From Antedon bifida (lineage: Eukaryota > Echinodermata > Crinoidea > Comatulida > Antedonidae): a DNA stretch of 64,000 nucleotides. This document shows positions 25,380 through 38,800 of the stretch, piece by piece. A program made the position numbers and the translations under genes. Every line of letters begins with the position of its first letter. Positions within the stretch are counted from its first letter, which is position 1. The stretch spans positions 15,147,001 through 15,211,000 of the forward strand of contig OY727099.1 in assembly GCA_963402885.1 (NCBI GenBank), read 5' to 3'. Under the pieces are notes generated by a model that saw only the letters and a program-made list of their open reading frames with translations, did not search any database and was not told the origin of the DNA.

Positions 25380-26600
25380 ACTTTTTAACTTTAATTAGTT
25401 ATATGATAACATCACAACATCCGATATTGATCGGTTATATTGAAGTGAGATGCGCTCTTTTGAATGTGATTATGACATGACAAGAGGAAAAAAATCGTAA
25501 TTCAGGAGGCCACATGATGGCGTCATACCATTTTGTACGTCGTGTACAGAACTCATTGAGGAGCTGTAAGAGATTCAAACGGTGCATGTGTGTCGTTATT
25601 TGAGATTTAGATTTTAGAGTTCATGGAAATGAAAGCATCACGTAGGGCATGAAGAATAAATAATGGCTGTAAAAATAAACTTTTTGCGTTACCTACGTTC
25701 TATGCGCACAAAAAAATCATATACAATTCAACAGCTTCCAGACCACGTTTTAATCATGAGTATCACATTTTATTCTGAAGAGCTATAACAGATTGAAATT
25801 TATTGTAAAGATGAAAATAAGTGACCCACCTAATGCAAATTTGTTGACATGATGTCATCAAAATTAAAATGTGTGTAACTCATGCATGGAAAATTGAGGT
25901 AGGCCTACGTATAAGCATGGAGAAAGAACTTTATTTCTCCATGGTATACTAAGCGAGATGTGCTCTAGTAAATGTGATGAGCTATGATGAAAGAGACAAC
26001 AATCCTATTTTTTTTCAGAAATATAATTCAAGTGAAAAAACATGATTTTTACCTTCCGTACGCGTAAAAAAATGCGCATGCGTGGGAATTTTTTATATGC
26101 GCAAAATGGCATGAATCATGTACAAAATTATTTTTGCGCATATTGAGATTTTTTAAATGAGTGTGCGCGCGTAACTTTGTGTAAAACACGCTATTTTTAA
26201 TCCGCAGAAAGTTGGACCTTGAAAATGACTGTTCTGTGATCAGTCATTGAAATTCATGAAATAAGTAAGTCATGTTGCGCAATTCTGAATTAAAACATTA
26301 AAAAAAATAGGTGGTGCACAACTTCACGTGACAAAGTTATGAAATATTATGTTTGCACGTTTTAAAGATACGTGTCCAAAAAAAGGGACAGAAAGAATGA
26401 ATAATACAGAACTAGATTTGAACTTGTCATCGGGTTATATTGTGTTATATACAGTTTAGCATAGATGAAATTACGAGACCCATCTTTGAATCAAATTTTT
26501 AACATGTTGACATAAAAATGTAATATGAAATATGAATTTTAGATCATCTAATGAAAATTTGAAGAATTTTGGGCACGAAAAAACGAGATACGCTCTCTTA
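25380..26600. repeat. Repeat family A/B mosaic
   Basis: The motif gcgctcttttgaatgtgat (25450) recurs in weaker form at 12210, 25970 and 26584, and inverted at 33400. cgtcataccattttgtacgt (25521) recurs at 12290. 26280-26430 resembles the family A end at 11400. 26446-26500 matches 11690-11745. No gene seen. Confidence 0.65.
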
Positions 26601-26639
26601 AACGGATAAGTGCGGATAACTAATATTCTAAATTCTGTT

Positions 26640-28334
26640 CTGCTCAAAGACTGAGAAGTGAAAAGTCTGTGTCCAAAACGACTGAGACAATAAATGGCTT
26701 TTGTAACCCTTTTGCTATTGATGATAAAAATAAGATGTATGTTTTGTCATCCGGTGCACCAGCTGCAGCTGACGTAGAAAAAGATGTGTTAAGGGCGGAA
26801 ACAGTGTGAAAGGAAACGAAAGATACTTTTATCACTGAAAGTTTGAAAAAGAAATTTCTTTGAGCCGATCAAAAGACTAAAACTTATGGCAAATATGCAC
26901 AAAAAGGTAAAGGTTAAAACTTCCACTAACAAACTTATTGAATACAAGCAGCAAGGAAACATTGCATTCCAGTTACTAATTCATTCGCAAAATGTAGATG
27001 GCCAAAAACATGATCTTTGTGATTTGCTATACCCACTAACTCCTGTACCCTATAGTATCGGGACAGCAGATGGTTTCCTTGCCAAGACAAACAAAGCAAA
27101 AGGTTTCCATTACCTAACGAAAGAAGTTGAGGATGTGTTACCACCAGACGATAAAACCATACTAATTGAAGATGGTAATGCACTTTTTTATGAACAGATA
27201 GCAGATAAACTGTTCAACCTTATGCTAAAAAAGCATGTGGTGATATTCAGTACATATACTGTATGTTCAGTACATATACTGTATGTACAACAATGATTCT
27301 GTTAAGGCAGCTGAACGTAAGAGAAGAGGTTGTGCATAGAAATTAATTATCAGTGGAGAAAAAAATAAAAAACAAAACGATTGGAAAGCATTTGTTACAA
27401 AACAACTTATTCAGGTATTGCATTCCACATGGAGTAGCAACTCATTTGCATTCTTATTTGTGACAGAAAAGCACATCAGATAATATCAGACGGTAGTACT
27501 ATATCAACAACCGAGCTGATCAACCTTCAATCTAGTCAAGAAGAGACAGACTTGAGAGTGATATTATATTGTTTTTATGGAAGAGAGAGGGGCTTTAAAT
27601 ATGCTAGAATTAGGAGTCCTGACAGTGACATTTTCTTTATTTTGCTGCATCATGCCATTCAGTTATCTGGAATACAAATTATCTTTGAGACTGGAACAGG
27701 CAACATAAGAAGATGTATCAATATTTCGAAGATTGCAGACGAGTACACACATCAGTACTGTTCAGCATTATTGGGTCTACACGCATTTACAGGGTGTGAT
27801 AGTACAAGTGCCTTCAACGGAATTGGTAAATAAAACTCATTCAAAAAATACCTAATTTTCAGAGGGCATTGCCAAGCTTGGAGACAACTGGGATGGGAAA
27901 CCAGGATTGAGGAGTGTAAATGAGATGAGGTATTCTCGTTTAAAAGAGAAATGCAGATTGGATGGAGGTTTGCTGGTTTATTGATGGATTTTACAAACGT
28001 AAAATCCATCAACAAATTTTTATATTTCAACATTGCCCCCATGTAAAAACTGTTTAAAGAACACATAAAGAGAGCCAACTATCAAGTTGCAATATGGAAA
28101 CACACTAACATAGCAAAACCTATAATTCCATCACCAACAATTAATCATGGGTGGACTGCAACAGAAAATGGATCAGAGCCACAATGGACATCTAACGACG
28201 AAATTTTCCCACAAAACCTAGTTGATATTCTTGATAAACTTGATGATCCAAAATTCCACGAAGATGATGAGGAGAGTAATTCTGATGAAAGTGAACTTTC
28301 TTACAGTGAAGATAGTGATTCAGATGAAGATTAA
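26640..28334 (+). pseudogene. Broken copy of multi-copy protein with PIN/FEN-like motifs
   Basis: An intronless run in several frames: TTETINGFCNPFAIDDKNKM (from ~26680), then 26886-27240 with LCDLLYPLTPVPYSIGTADG, KGFHYLTKE and ILIEDGNALFYEQ, then AERKRRGC, then 27500-27830 with QEETDLRVILY, RSPDSDIFFILLHHA, ETGTGNIRR and LLGLHAFTGCDSTSAFNGIG. The end is KPIIPSPTINHGW and an acidic Ser/Asp/Glu tail, stop at 28332-28334. I recognise this as a large uncharacterised invertebrate family. The PDSD..LL and GCD boxes resemble acidic active-site residues of PIN/FEN nucleases (inference). At least four frameshifts or stops, and loss of introns if the parent has them, suggest a dead retrocopy or mobile-element gene. 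Confidence 0.7.
27246..27290. repeat. Short direct duplication
   Basis: ttcagtacatatactgtatg occurs twice in succession and interrupts the conserved reading of the pseudogene just after its KKHVVIFST segment. Confidence 0.8.
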
Positions 28335-30360
28335 TTTAGGTATTTTATTTATACATTTACGTGTTTGGTAATACAGTACCTTCTTTTTTAACCTTTTGAC
28401 ATGATGTGACGTCATTAATTATCCAATTACACTAAATTTAACATAAAAATGTAAAACAGACATTACCCTACATACTAATATCTATTTGTAAAGATTTGAC
28501 CAAGGAACCCCTACCCCAAAAATGTACAGAAAATAATGAAACTGATTGTTTTGTTAAGTTGTGTACATATTTATAGCTATATACATGTACCTAAAAATGG
28601 TTATATGAATCAGAATGTATATACCTATCATATATGCATCATTTTAGCCAATTTTTAAACAATAATGTTGGCATATTTAAAACATATGTTTGTAGATACC
28701 ATCATTTTTCCATTTTCAAAAAAGATGTGACCTTTTGCAATGTCATTAATTATTTAATTACCACATATTTTATATAAAATTGTAGAGCAGACAATACTCT
28801 ATACATTCATACCAAGAATGAATGATTTGTTCAAGGAAAACTGTACTTATGGCTATTTGTAACTAAATTGGTAACAGATCTGAAATTAAATCGTTTTAAA
28901 AAATCTGTTAAAACCCCATCTCGGGAATGAGGATATTTGATGTTAACATCTATTTTTTAGTTTGCAGGGGGACCCTCCCAGCCCATGGACTCCCTCCCAG
29001 CCCATCGACTATTAGGGCCGAAGTTCACAAAATTTATCTGAATAGGTTCATGTTCTATCGAACCATGAAAGAATTAGTGTAATTCATAATTTTTTGTTTT
29101 TTTGTGATGGAATAGATGTTGAATCAACCGCTGGCACACTCAAAAGTGTTCCCGTCCCCTTAGTAGATGTGTCCCAAAGGAGGCTGTTATACTCTATTGA
29201 TATAAATGTAATTTAGAGTATTATATCAATACAAGATACAAACAAATAACATAAAAAACATAGAAAATGTAGTTGACCATATACCTTGTATGTACAGTAT
29301 ATCTATTTACACTTAAATTAAACACTTTTACCCACACATTGAAAACCTTATTCTATGATACACTACAGTAAGCCTATTGACATGAATATAAGATAATACA
29401 TAAAGCTGAAACGATTCCAAAATGGAATGAAACCTACTTTATCCGTTTAAAAAATGCCAAATGATGTAAAATGTACAAAAATCCACTTCTTAATTTAATA
29501 AATGATTTACTGGTATGGTAAACTACAGTAGTTTTGAAATCAAATAACATTTCAGTCTCACAAAAAGGCAAATAACAATAATAATAATTTTCATATAGCG
29601 CATTATAAAGCAGGTTCTCAATGCATTGTATATAATTTGAAGTAAGCAATTAAAGTCAATGACAATTAACATGATTAACTGACTTCATCTAGAACAATAG
29701 ATTAATGTCACCAAGTCAACAATTTACAAATTAAAATCAAGCAATTCAGTTTCATGACAGTGTAGGCCTAAGCAATCACATAATATATTGGGAAGATCTG
29801 AAGTTTTGCTACCTGTACATGCTAATATCAATTAGCATTTGTTTTTTAGAGACAGAAGATGGAATGGAAAGGTAATTTATACAAAACATTTATTTGCGGA
29901 TGTATATTGTCCAGCATAATGTACACCATTTAATTTATTATTAGGACTATATTTGGTTAATATAATGTTTGTCCTTCATCTACCGTTCTGAAACAAAGCT
30001 CCCCAATGTTTATGGACAGCAGGTAGTTTTTAACATGTATTTATTGTTACATTATTCTATCATTTATTTATTTTATGCTACACACAAAAAAGCTTGCTCT
30101 TATTTTAGGCCGGTAAGAAACATGAAATAACAAAAATTGAGCCGAATCGATAGCCTCATACTAAGCCTATGTTCTAAGTCTGTGATATGACAATTCATAC
30201 TTCATACCCAATTAGTATTTACAGATAACAAGTAAAATGTAAATAATGTGTTGTCAACTGCAACAACTACTAGTGATTGCATTCTTTGATTACACATTAT
30301 TATAAAACCCTAGTAGATCATTTTATAGGAGAATTGTGGGTCATATATTAAATAAATGTT
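28335..30360. other. Non-coding, one internal duplication
   Basis: 28390-28520 and 28720-28850 are similar: atgt.gac.t.attaatta, a gtaaaacagacattaccct or gtagagcagacaatactct segment, and tttg.ccaaggaa. No gene recognised. An AAT/ATT microsatellite lies near 29575. Confidence 0.55.
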
Positions 30361-30370
30361 CTATTGCACT

Positions 30371-31143
30371 GTTACACAGTGAGCAGCCACACAGAGGCTG
30401 ATGATGTTCAATCAACCTGTAATGTGTTACACAGTGAGCAGCCACACAGAGGCTGATGATGTTCAATCAACCTGTATTAATGTGTTACACAGTGAGCAGC
30501 CACACAGAGGCTGATGATGTTCAATCAACCTGTAATGTGTTACACAGTGAGCAGCCACACAGAGGCTGATGATGTTCAATCAACCTGTATTAATGTGTTA
30601 CACAGTGAGCAGCCACACAGAGGCTGATGATGTTCAATCAACCTGTATTAATGTGTTACACAGTGAGCAGCCACACAGAGGCTGATGATGTTCAATCAAC
30701 CTGTAATGTGTTACACAGTGAGCAGCCACACAGAGGCTGATGATGTTCAATCAACCTGTAATGTGTTACACAGTGAGCAGCCACACAGAGGCTGATGATG
30801 TTCAATCAACCTGTAATGTGTTACACAGTGAGCAGCCACACAGAGGCTGATGATGTTCAATCAACCTGTAATGTGTTACACAGTGAGCAGCCGCACAGAG
30901 GCTGATGATGTTCAATCAACCTGTAATGTGTTACACAGTGAGCAGCCACACAGAGGCTGATGATGTTCAATCAACCTGTAATGTGTTACACAGTGAGCAG
31001 CCACACAGAGGCTGATGATGTTCAATCAACCTGTAATGTGTTACACAGTGAGCAGCCACACAGAGGCTGATGATGTTCAATCAACCTGTAATGTGTTACA
31101 CAGTGAGCAGCCACACAGAGGCTGATGATGTTCAATCAACCTC
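30371..31143. repeat. Minisatellite, 14 copies of a 55/58-bp unit
   Basis: The unit starts gttacacagtgagcagccac and ends caatcaacctgtaatgt. Copies start at 30371, 30426, 30484, 30539, 30597, 30655, 30710 and then every 55 bases to 31095. The 58-bp form reads tattaatgt at its end instead of taatgt. Copies are otherwise almost identical; one at 30875 has ccgcac for ccacac. The unit length is not a multiple of three and it carries no conserved frame. Confidence 0.97.
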
Positions 31144-32660
31144 TCGTTATGGTAGGTGTGTTGTAAAACAAAAATTGAATGTTTTATATTCATATTCATC
31201 AAATGGAAAAACATAATTTCATTCGGTAAAAGATTATTTGTACCATTACACTCACAAACATTCATTATTTGTATTCTATATAGTGTTAGAATTTAATTTA
31301 TGCTAGCTGAAAAAAAAATGTTGTTAAATTGATGTAACATGGGTTTAAGTAAAAATAAGACATGATAAAAAATGATTATAAAAACCCTGTTAAATTTTAT
31401 ATAAAAGCCTCAAAATGGTTAAGTACAATGGCAAGTCTACATTTTGGCAATAATTTGCATACTCTCCATACACAAACTGTATTTGATAAATAAAAATATT
31501 AAGGCCAGTTGCCACTGAACATTATATATGAAATGAACTGCGATTGAGCATGTGAAGAACAATTCAGTTTGAATATCTTCAATGTGGTGAATTCAAAGAT
31601 TGAAAAAGCTGTGTCCATAAATTTGCGCTAAAGTTGAAAATCTGAAGCTTATATTGTTAAAAAAAAAGTTTTTTAAAAATATTTTACACCATCTAAACTA
31701 AAAATATGCAAGTGTAATTGAGACTAAATGTACATAAATATATTATAGGCAATAGTGCTTAAAGACCAATTTTACTAGTAATAGCTATTTCTCCATCATA
31801 TTAACATACATGCCAACACTCCCGGGAGACTCCCATATATTGGACTCGTCTTCCGGCCTAAAATTGTTCTCCCGGTTTTCCACATTTTCTCACAGATTAC
31901 AAAGATAACTGAATTTTGATGTAAATGTGTGGTTTTCTGCATTAAAATATAACAAAAAGGTGTACACACAAGCAAAATTATGATATTTAAGCCATTGTAC
32001 GACCGTCTGCGGTAATAATTTTCTGATTTTTTTCTCAGCGGAAAGGAGATTTCCTCTCACATTTTTAAAACTTCAGATGATGGCATGTATGTATTAAATC
32101 TTATTGAATAATTACCCAAACCGACATTAAAACACACACAAATCCTGATTCATTCACATATGAAAATAAAGTTCAAATTGTGAGTAAAATATCTACTAAG
32201 ATAAACCCATAATGATGGCCTCTTAACTGCAGATTTACAAAGTGATAACATCTAAATCTTAAATCATGCAACACATCCATTGCAAAGCATCACACCCTGA
32301 CATGGGCTATGCATATCATGTAACAGCAAAGGTTGTACTATTTAAGAAAGGCACACTTTCTATTCTGTCAAAAAATTCAATGCAATATATACAAATCAAC
32401 ATTTTGATTAATGCAGTAATTGTAATCTCATAAGCAAAATTCATTTTAAAGATACTTAAAGTATGATTTGCGTGATTCAAGATTACCATGTTCAAATATT
32501 TATAATCAAGATTTATCATCATTATTATTAATTATTATTATTATATTATTATTATTATTATTATTATTAATATTCTTCAACTATACCCTAGGACCAATTT
32601 TTCACAATTGAATACACAATCACCAACATCCTTTTCTGTTTTCAATACTGGAATATTTTC
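31144..32660 (-). other. Region 3' of the nuclear receptor gene
   Basis: Likely contains the receptor 3' UTR. An ATT microsatellite lies at 32520-32570 and a palindromic cccgggag segment near 31818. No AATAAA on the - strand is seen close to the stop, so the transcript end is unknown. Confidence 0.45.
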
Positions 32661-32808
32661 TTATTGAATTGCTTGGGTCAGCTCCACTGGTGTTGTACGT
32701 GTGCCTGAAATACTTGTTGGTGGCTGAAAAAGTCCACCGGTCTTTATGATTTTTGTCAATGGCAATTGTTCACTTATGTCATGTGGACGTTTTTGCAATC
32801 TGGTCCGT
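32661..32808 (-). CDS. Nuclear receptor exon 8 (F domain and stop)
   Basis: The phase matches exon 7 exactly, with acceptor tttatatag. It encodes a basic then Pro/Thr-rich tail ([27 protein letters not shown]) and TAA at 32663-32661. Sequence conservation is not evident, so support is phase, splice site and stop. Confidence 0.7.
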
Positions 32809-35800
32809 CTATATAAAAAAAAAAGTAATAACATTATGTGAAATCTGGCTTCTGTCAATATATACGTGGAAATTTATTTTATGTAAGCCAAAAAGTAGAT
32901 GGTTGCCTCAAAACATATAACAGGAAGACCTGTACATTCAAAGAACATAAAAATCAGATGCAACAGACCAAAATAAGGGTGGTGGTGGACCAGATCCTCA
33001 CACAAGGGTGCACAACATATATCAGCAGTTATGGATCACGTGGTAAAATTCAATCATACCCTAGATTGGCACACACATTACAGAAAACCACAAAATAAAG
33101 ACAAATTATAGCAATCTGGATAAACAAACAATGACAATAATATAAACTGTGAAGAATTTCACATGACTTACAAATATTTAAATTTTTTTATGACGTTATT
33201 ATGTCAAAATATTTGAATAACATAGGTCACTTAAATTCATCTTTACAGTAAATTTCAATCTGTTATAGTTCTTTAGAATAAAAAGTGATGTTCATGAATA
33301 AGAACATATCAAATTGTAGATACGAATTCATGTAACAATTTTGCCAATCGGATGTAATTGTGACGTCATCATATTGCCAGTTTGATTTTGCATCATAGTT
33401 CATCACATTTAAAAGAGCGTGCATCTATATTCTACATATTTAAGTCTATGTATTCACATGCTAATATGTTGTTCCTCAGATTATTTTCTTCCGAAATTCC
33501 TATCTTCGTGTTTCATTTTGATGACGTCATCATGTTAAAAATTGGAATAAAAGGCTGGCCCCGTAATTTCACCTATGCTACACTGTATATAGTATGTATA
33601 CAGTATATACTGTGTATTCTGTATTATATAGAGAGCACACTAAACAACATTTTATTTTCTTCAGGTCATAATGGCATAATCTTTTTTCTGTGCGCAATAT
33701 TCTAACGTACGTGATGTTTGTTGTCATCAAAGTGACGAGTTCATGTCTAGTTCTTATTTCTTTCCCAGAATTTGTTTGCATGTGTATCTCTAATTTTTGT
33801 GAACAGAACATCGTATAACTTTTTCAGAAGATTGACCTTAAACTGTAGATGTGCAGGAAACTTTGTTATAAGACCTTAGAGTTGCGCAACGTAAGTTACA
33901 CACGATTTTATAAAATTTGATAAAAAAATTATTTTTCAATGAAACTTTACGAAAGTGTATTTCATAATATGGGGCAACTTTTGATACAATGAAAATGACG
34001 TGCTACGCAAAAAATTACGCGAGTACGCATATTTGAAATTTCAGATAATTATCTTCAAAAATTGCTATCTTTATTTTACATTTTAATGACTGTATCATGT
34101 TAAAAATTGGAATAAAAGATGGGTCTCGTAATTTCATATGCTACAATGTATATAACATAATTATACAGTGTTTTTTTAACAATGCTTTATGACACAAAAT
34201 TGGAAAAATTCAGCCCTGTAAACATATTTAATTCCATGTCATAGAATGGCATAATAATTGTCGGCATTTGCGGGGATAACCCGAACTCGTCAAAGTGACG
34301 AGTTCATAACTAGTGATTCTTCCATTTGTTTTGTAGCCTTACTGATTGATCAAAAGTGGGTGAATCGCAAAAGAAAAACGAAAATATATTTATAGCTACT
34401 GCTTAAATTATTAGAACCGACTTTTCACGTTTTTAATCATTTAAAGGCAAAAAAGGTTATCGCAATATGACCATATAGTATTTATTTTTACATTAAATGT
34501 ACCTTAAAAAAATGTAGGGAATGTTATAAATAAACATCAAATCTTGTATTTCCAATCAATAAAAACAGCCACCGCTGCAGGAGACATGGCTAATTGCCTT
34601 CTTGGATGGAAGACCAGAGAGTGATAGTTTAATGATAGGTAAAGGGAATCGGACTGGGTTCTCTCTGTTCCATACTGAGTTGGGTTGATGACTTAATAGT
34701 CACTCCATAGCTGGCTGGAATGAACTGCGCCTTGAGTGGTCTGTATTCAGGCTCACCACTCAAGTACTCTATCACCCAGGTAGAAACATGATAAAAACTG
34801 AAAAGTTGCGTGGATGGGAATGTCAAATGTCGGCAGTACTGTATTGAATGTTTTCAACAGTGATACAAAAAGACGAAATGTAAACAAATTATCAACTTAC
34901 ATTAATGAAGTGTTATTATGTATGCCAGCATTGAGAGGCAACTCTTCTTGAGTGACATCATTTAACTCAGCCAATAGGGATGGAATCTCTACCAAAGGAC
35001 TTCCTAAACGGAAACATATCATTTTCTCTGTCTGTAATGCTGAAATAGATCTCAATGTTGTCATTTTCATAAGAAGACGAGGAAATGTATGATTGGTTTT
35101 CATCTCCCGTCTTGTAACTTCTCGTCGTAAACATTCTATAAACTTCTCCTGTTGTAATTCAATTTGTCTTGCATCTTTTAATCCAGCACGATCTGTGTAA
35201 AAGCAAATTGTTTAGATAAATTGTTAAGAAATACCAATAGAGTAAATTCACTATTTTGGAGAAAGGAAATGATTCTCTAGCATCAGCCTAGATATGGCTC
35301 ATATGGCAGCATGCTTATTCAATCATTTAAGTCTATAAAAAAAAACTTAAATCAGTAAATCAAGTAGTATATTATTTATTATTCAGGTGTATACATATAT
35401 TTGCATTTCCATTCTTTGTGGAATACATGTATGATTGATGGAGTAAGAGCAGTTTTCTGTTTGGGCTCATGCCTATTACTTGCTCCTGGCAACGTACTTT
35501 TAAGAACTTTTTCCGAATAAATATTATTATTATTATCAATAGTTGTTTCCGGTTAAGCACATGGATTTTTTTCACATACAAAAAATTCTACACTGACAAG
35601 TTTTTTTGGGGGATTTCCTCATCAGAAATTTCATTTATAATGTGTATGTACTTTTATATTATAAGTAAAGGCACGTCACAATATTTTTGTTAACATTATG
35701 TATGTAGCAGATCGAAAGTTTTTTTCCGCTTTGGCGCTATATTCAAATCAGTTGGTGGCATGTGTTGCAATGTAAATCTAATTTGCATACCATGCATCTT

Positions 35801-38800
35801 TAGCAAATCAATACATTTGTATAAACGTATATTAAAAATAGTATTTTTTTAAAGAAAATCGTCTTCAACATTATGATGCTGTACTCGAGCTGTTCAATCG
35901 GTTTTCAGCTATTAAAAACAATTATCGTAGAAGGAGATAGGTAAATGCAAAGCATCCTCGTATTATTTTGTACGGGTATTTTTCAAGATGGACATCAATT
36001 AGACAGTCTATACCACGATTGGAAAACACCCCTATTTGGGGCAAATCATTGAACCTAAATTTGTTTTAATTATCAATAACTAATTATCTAATTCAATTTA
36101 ATTAGTAAGCAGGGTTACATCAGGTGGTAAAATTACCGAAAGTACAAACCAACCTTATATACCATCGAGTAAAACACGCAATTTACCAAATTTTGCCCTT
36201 ATGGTAATCCATGGCGTTAAAAGTCAACATGTTCAGACACAATGATCAACATTCCAATGCCTTGCGTTTAAAACTGGTGAAGAAGTGACATTTTTCACCA
36301 TGCCTCATGTGCAGGGAATACTAGTTCCGAAAATGGAACAGTTCACTGCAGGGGTATCCAATCAGAATTTAACACACTAATACATGCATACCATGCACAT
36401 TGCCTGGGCGACGGTAATTTAGTAAGCTGAGAACAAGCCCCCCTACAAGCAAAATGGTAAACACTTTTTTATTCGGTAGGGATTACTTTTTTGAGTGGTT
36501 GGTCTTGTTTGGCTCTTCACTCGACAGCCACACAAAGTCAAATAAAACAATGTGGTTTAACAAACAGAAATATAAATTAGCTTCAATTCAATACTAAATT
36601 AGCAAGATTTTGATAATGAGAAAGACAGACAAAAATTGACATTTGAGGCGGATGTACATAATAATAACCAATTTACATATCAACATAAAGAGTATTTAAA
36701 GTCTGATACCATGTAACAAAAATTACTCCACCGCTTATTATGGCTGCCGTGCAATCGTGTTTTGAAAATGGGTAGGTGTTTTCTCAAAGTTAATTTTAGT
36801 GCACAGATTTCGGGTCGCTACCTTTTGTGCCTCCTTTTAAACTCGAGTTTTCTATTAAAATATTTAATAAACATAGATTAAAAATATATTAAAAAAATCC
36901 CATGTTTCGCATTTTTTTTACGAAATCCGGTAGATAGGTTAATTATTGGTTCATACTATCAATATGGACACTATATTAGGTCTGGACTGTAAATATTTTA
37001 CTATTTGAAAGGAACTAATCTGGTTACAAACAACTGTCAAAATGGTACATGTCGAAACATCAACATACCCCACGCATCACAGTAGCGCGTAGAGCGATGG
37101 CTTGGAGCGTCGTGCATCGGTCACACTAGCTAGGCTGCCAAAGCATTACAAAAGTTTTTGTGGATTGGAATGTTTGTTTGTTATCTGAATAAAAAATAAT
37201 GGTGTTATTTTGAATATGAAGTCTTCAAATTTATTATTTATTATTGTATGCAATAATTGTTTCGGTGTTTTACTAAGTGACCTATTTTCACACAACAGAC
37301 CTTTGGAAATGGTATGGATATTATCATCAGTTTACTAGTCTAGTGTACTAGGCTAGGTCTAGTTCCAGACCAACTTTAGGCCTGGTTGACTAGGCCTGGT
37401 GTCTTTACTATGTGGATTTTGGCAAAACTTTGACGTATTAGATTTATGATTTATGAATGATTTACTTTGTTGATCTCACCGGGCGATATTTTCATACATA
37501 TTGTGATGTCTTGCACAAAATCGTGAATATCTCGACTTTCTTTTTGTAGAAATTATACAAAATCCTCACAACTTTTTTTTATAAATATGCTTCTAAATAT
37601 ACAAAAACAATTGTTAAAGTGAAAATAAATTCACAACAGTGTTCGAAACGCGACAGGCGTGTTGAATGAATCTAGGCCAATTTAATTTTTTAAATTTCTG
37701 TCTCTAGTAAAAAAAGTTATGGTTAATTATGTGACATGCTTTTTAGGCCCTGGGAAAGCAAAATAAACTTAGGGGTCAATGGGGTAAGAGAGTAACTGGT
37801 ATATGGAAACATGGAAAAAACATGCAGTACCAAAAAATAACTGTGAAATTTAGTTGATATTCTTAAGAAAGTTCTGTGGGACTGTAATGGTAATTGAAGT
37901 AAAGTGAAAAAAGCAATTCAAATGAGGAATCATAATACAAATTGTAATATCCTGCATTTTGAGGACTTTAAGAAAATACAATTAAAAACTGCATATGTTT
38001 TCCATACATTTATAGCTACTGTATAAAAATGTAACACTATAAAAAAACTAAAAATTTAATTAAAAATAAATTAAATGAACATACCACCACTCATTATAAC
38101 AACTGCAGAAAACAAGGCTATTTCCATGTCGCTTAAATTCAATAATTTGAAAGAAGTACTGAACTCGAAGACACGTCGCCAGAGGTCAGCCATTCCCATC
38201 TTATCCAACTGTTCATGTGTAAATACAACATTTTCTCTAATACCAATAGTGTCATCTGAATCGCTGATCATGCGTGAAATGTAAATTAGCCAGATTTCAA
38301 AAAAGCTCTGTTTTAATAATGTCATTTGGTCATCCTATGAATAAAAATTGTAATTGTTATAGATATTGTCCCCATGAAAGAATAATTTGGTAACATTTTT
38401 TGTTGAGTATGCCATTTTAATGTCGCATAATAATAAAAAACTACAAAATGGCCTATTCAAAGTCTGATTTAATTAATCTTAATTTTTTATGTTCTCGGAG
38501 GCAACATTCTTGGCGGGATCCCGGTCAGGAACGGGAATACCGACCATTCTCCCGTCGGGACAGGATACCGGGTAAAAATCTCTTAAAAAATCCTGGTTGT
38601 CTGTGAGATTCTTGGCAGGATCCCGGTCAGGAACGGGAATACCGACCATTTTCCCATCAGGACGGGATCCATATAGGGAACATAAAAAATCTTAGTTTTT
38701 CTAAGGCTTCTCAAATATTAATAGATACACTTGCCAAGACAGAAGTTTATCGAAAATAGTGTTGCTGTGGAAACGGCCGATACGTACTGTGTAGTCGAGA

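Noticed and set aside
30371..31143. CRISPR-like array
   Set aside because: Units are contiguous tandem copies with no unique spacers, in a eukaryotic genome.
34629..34826. Open frame in receptor intron 7 as a last exon
   Set aside because: No acceptor in the right phase, and exon 8 at 32808 fits phase, splice site and stop.
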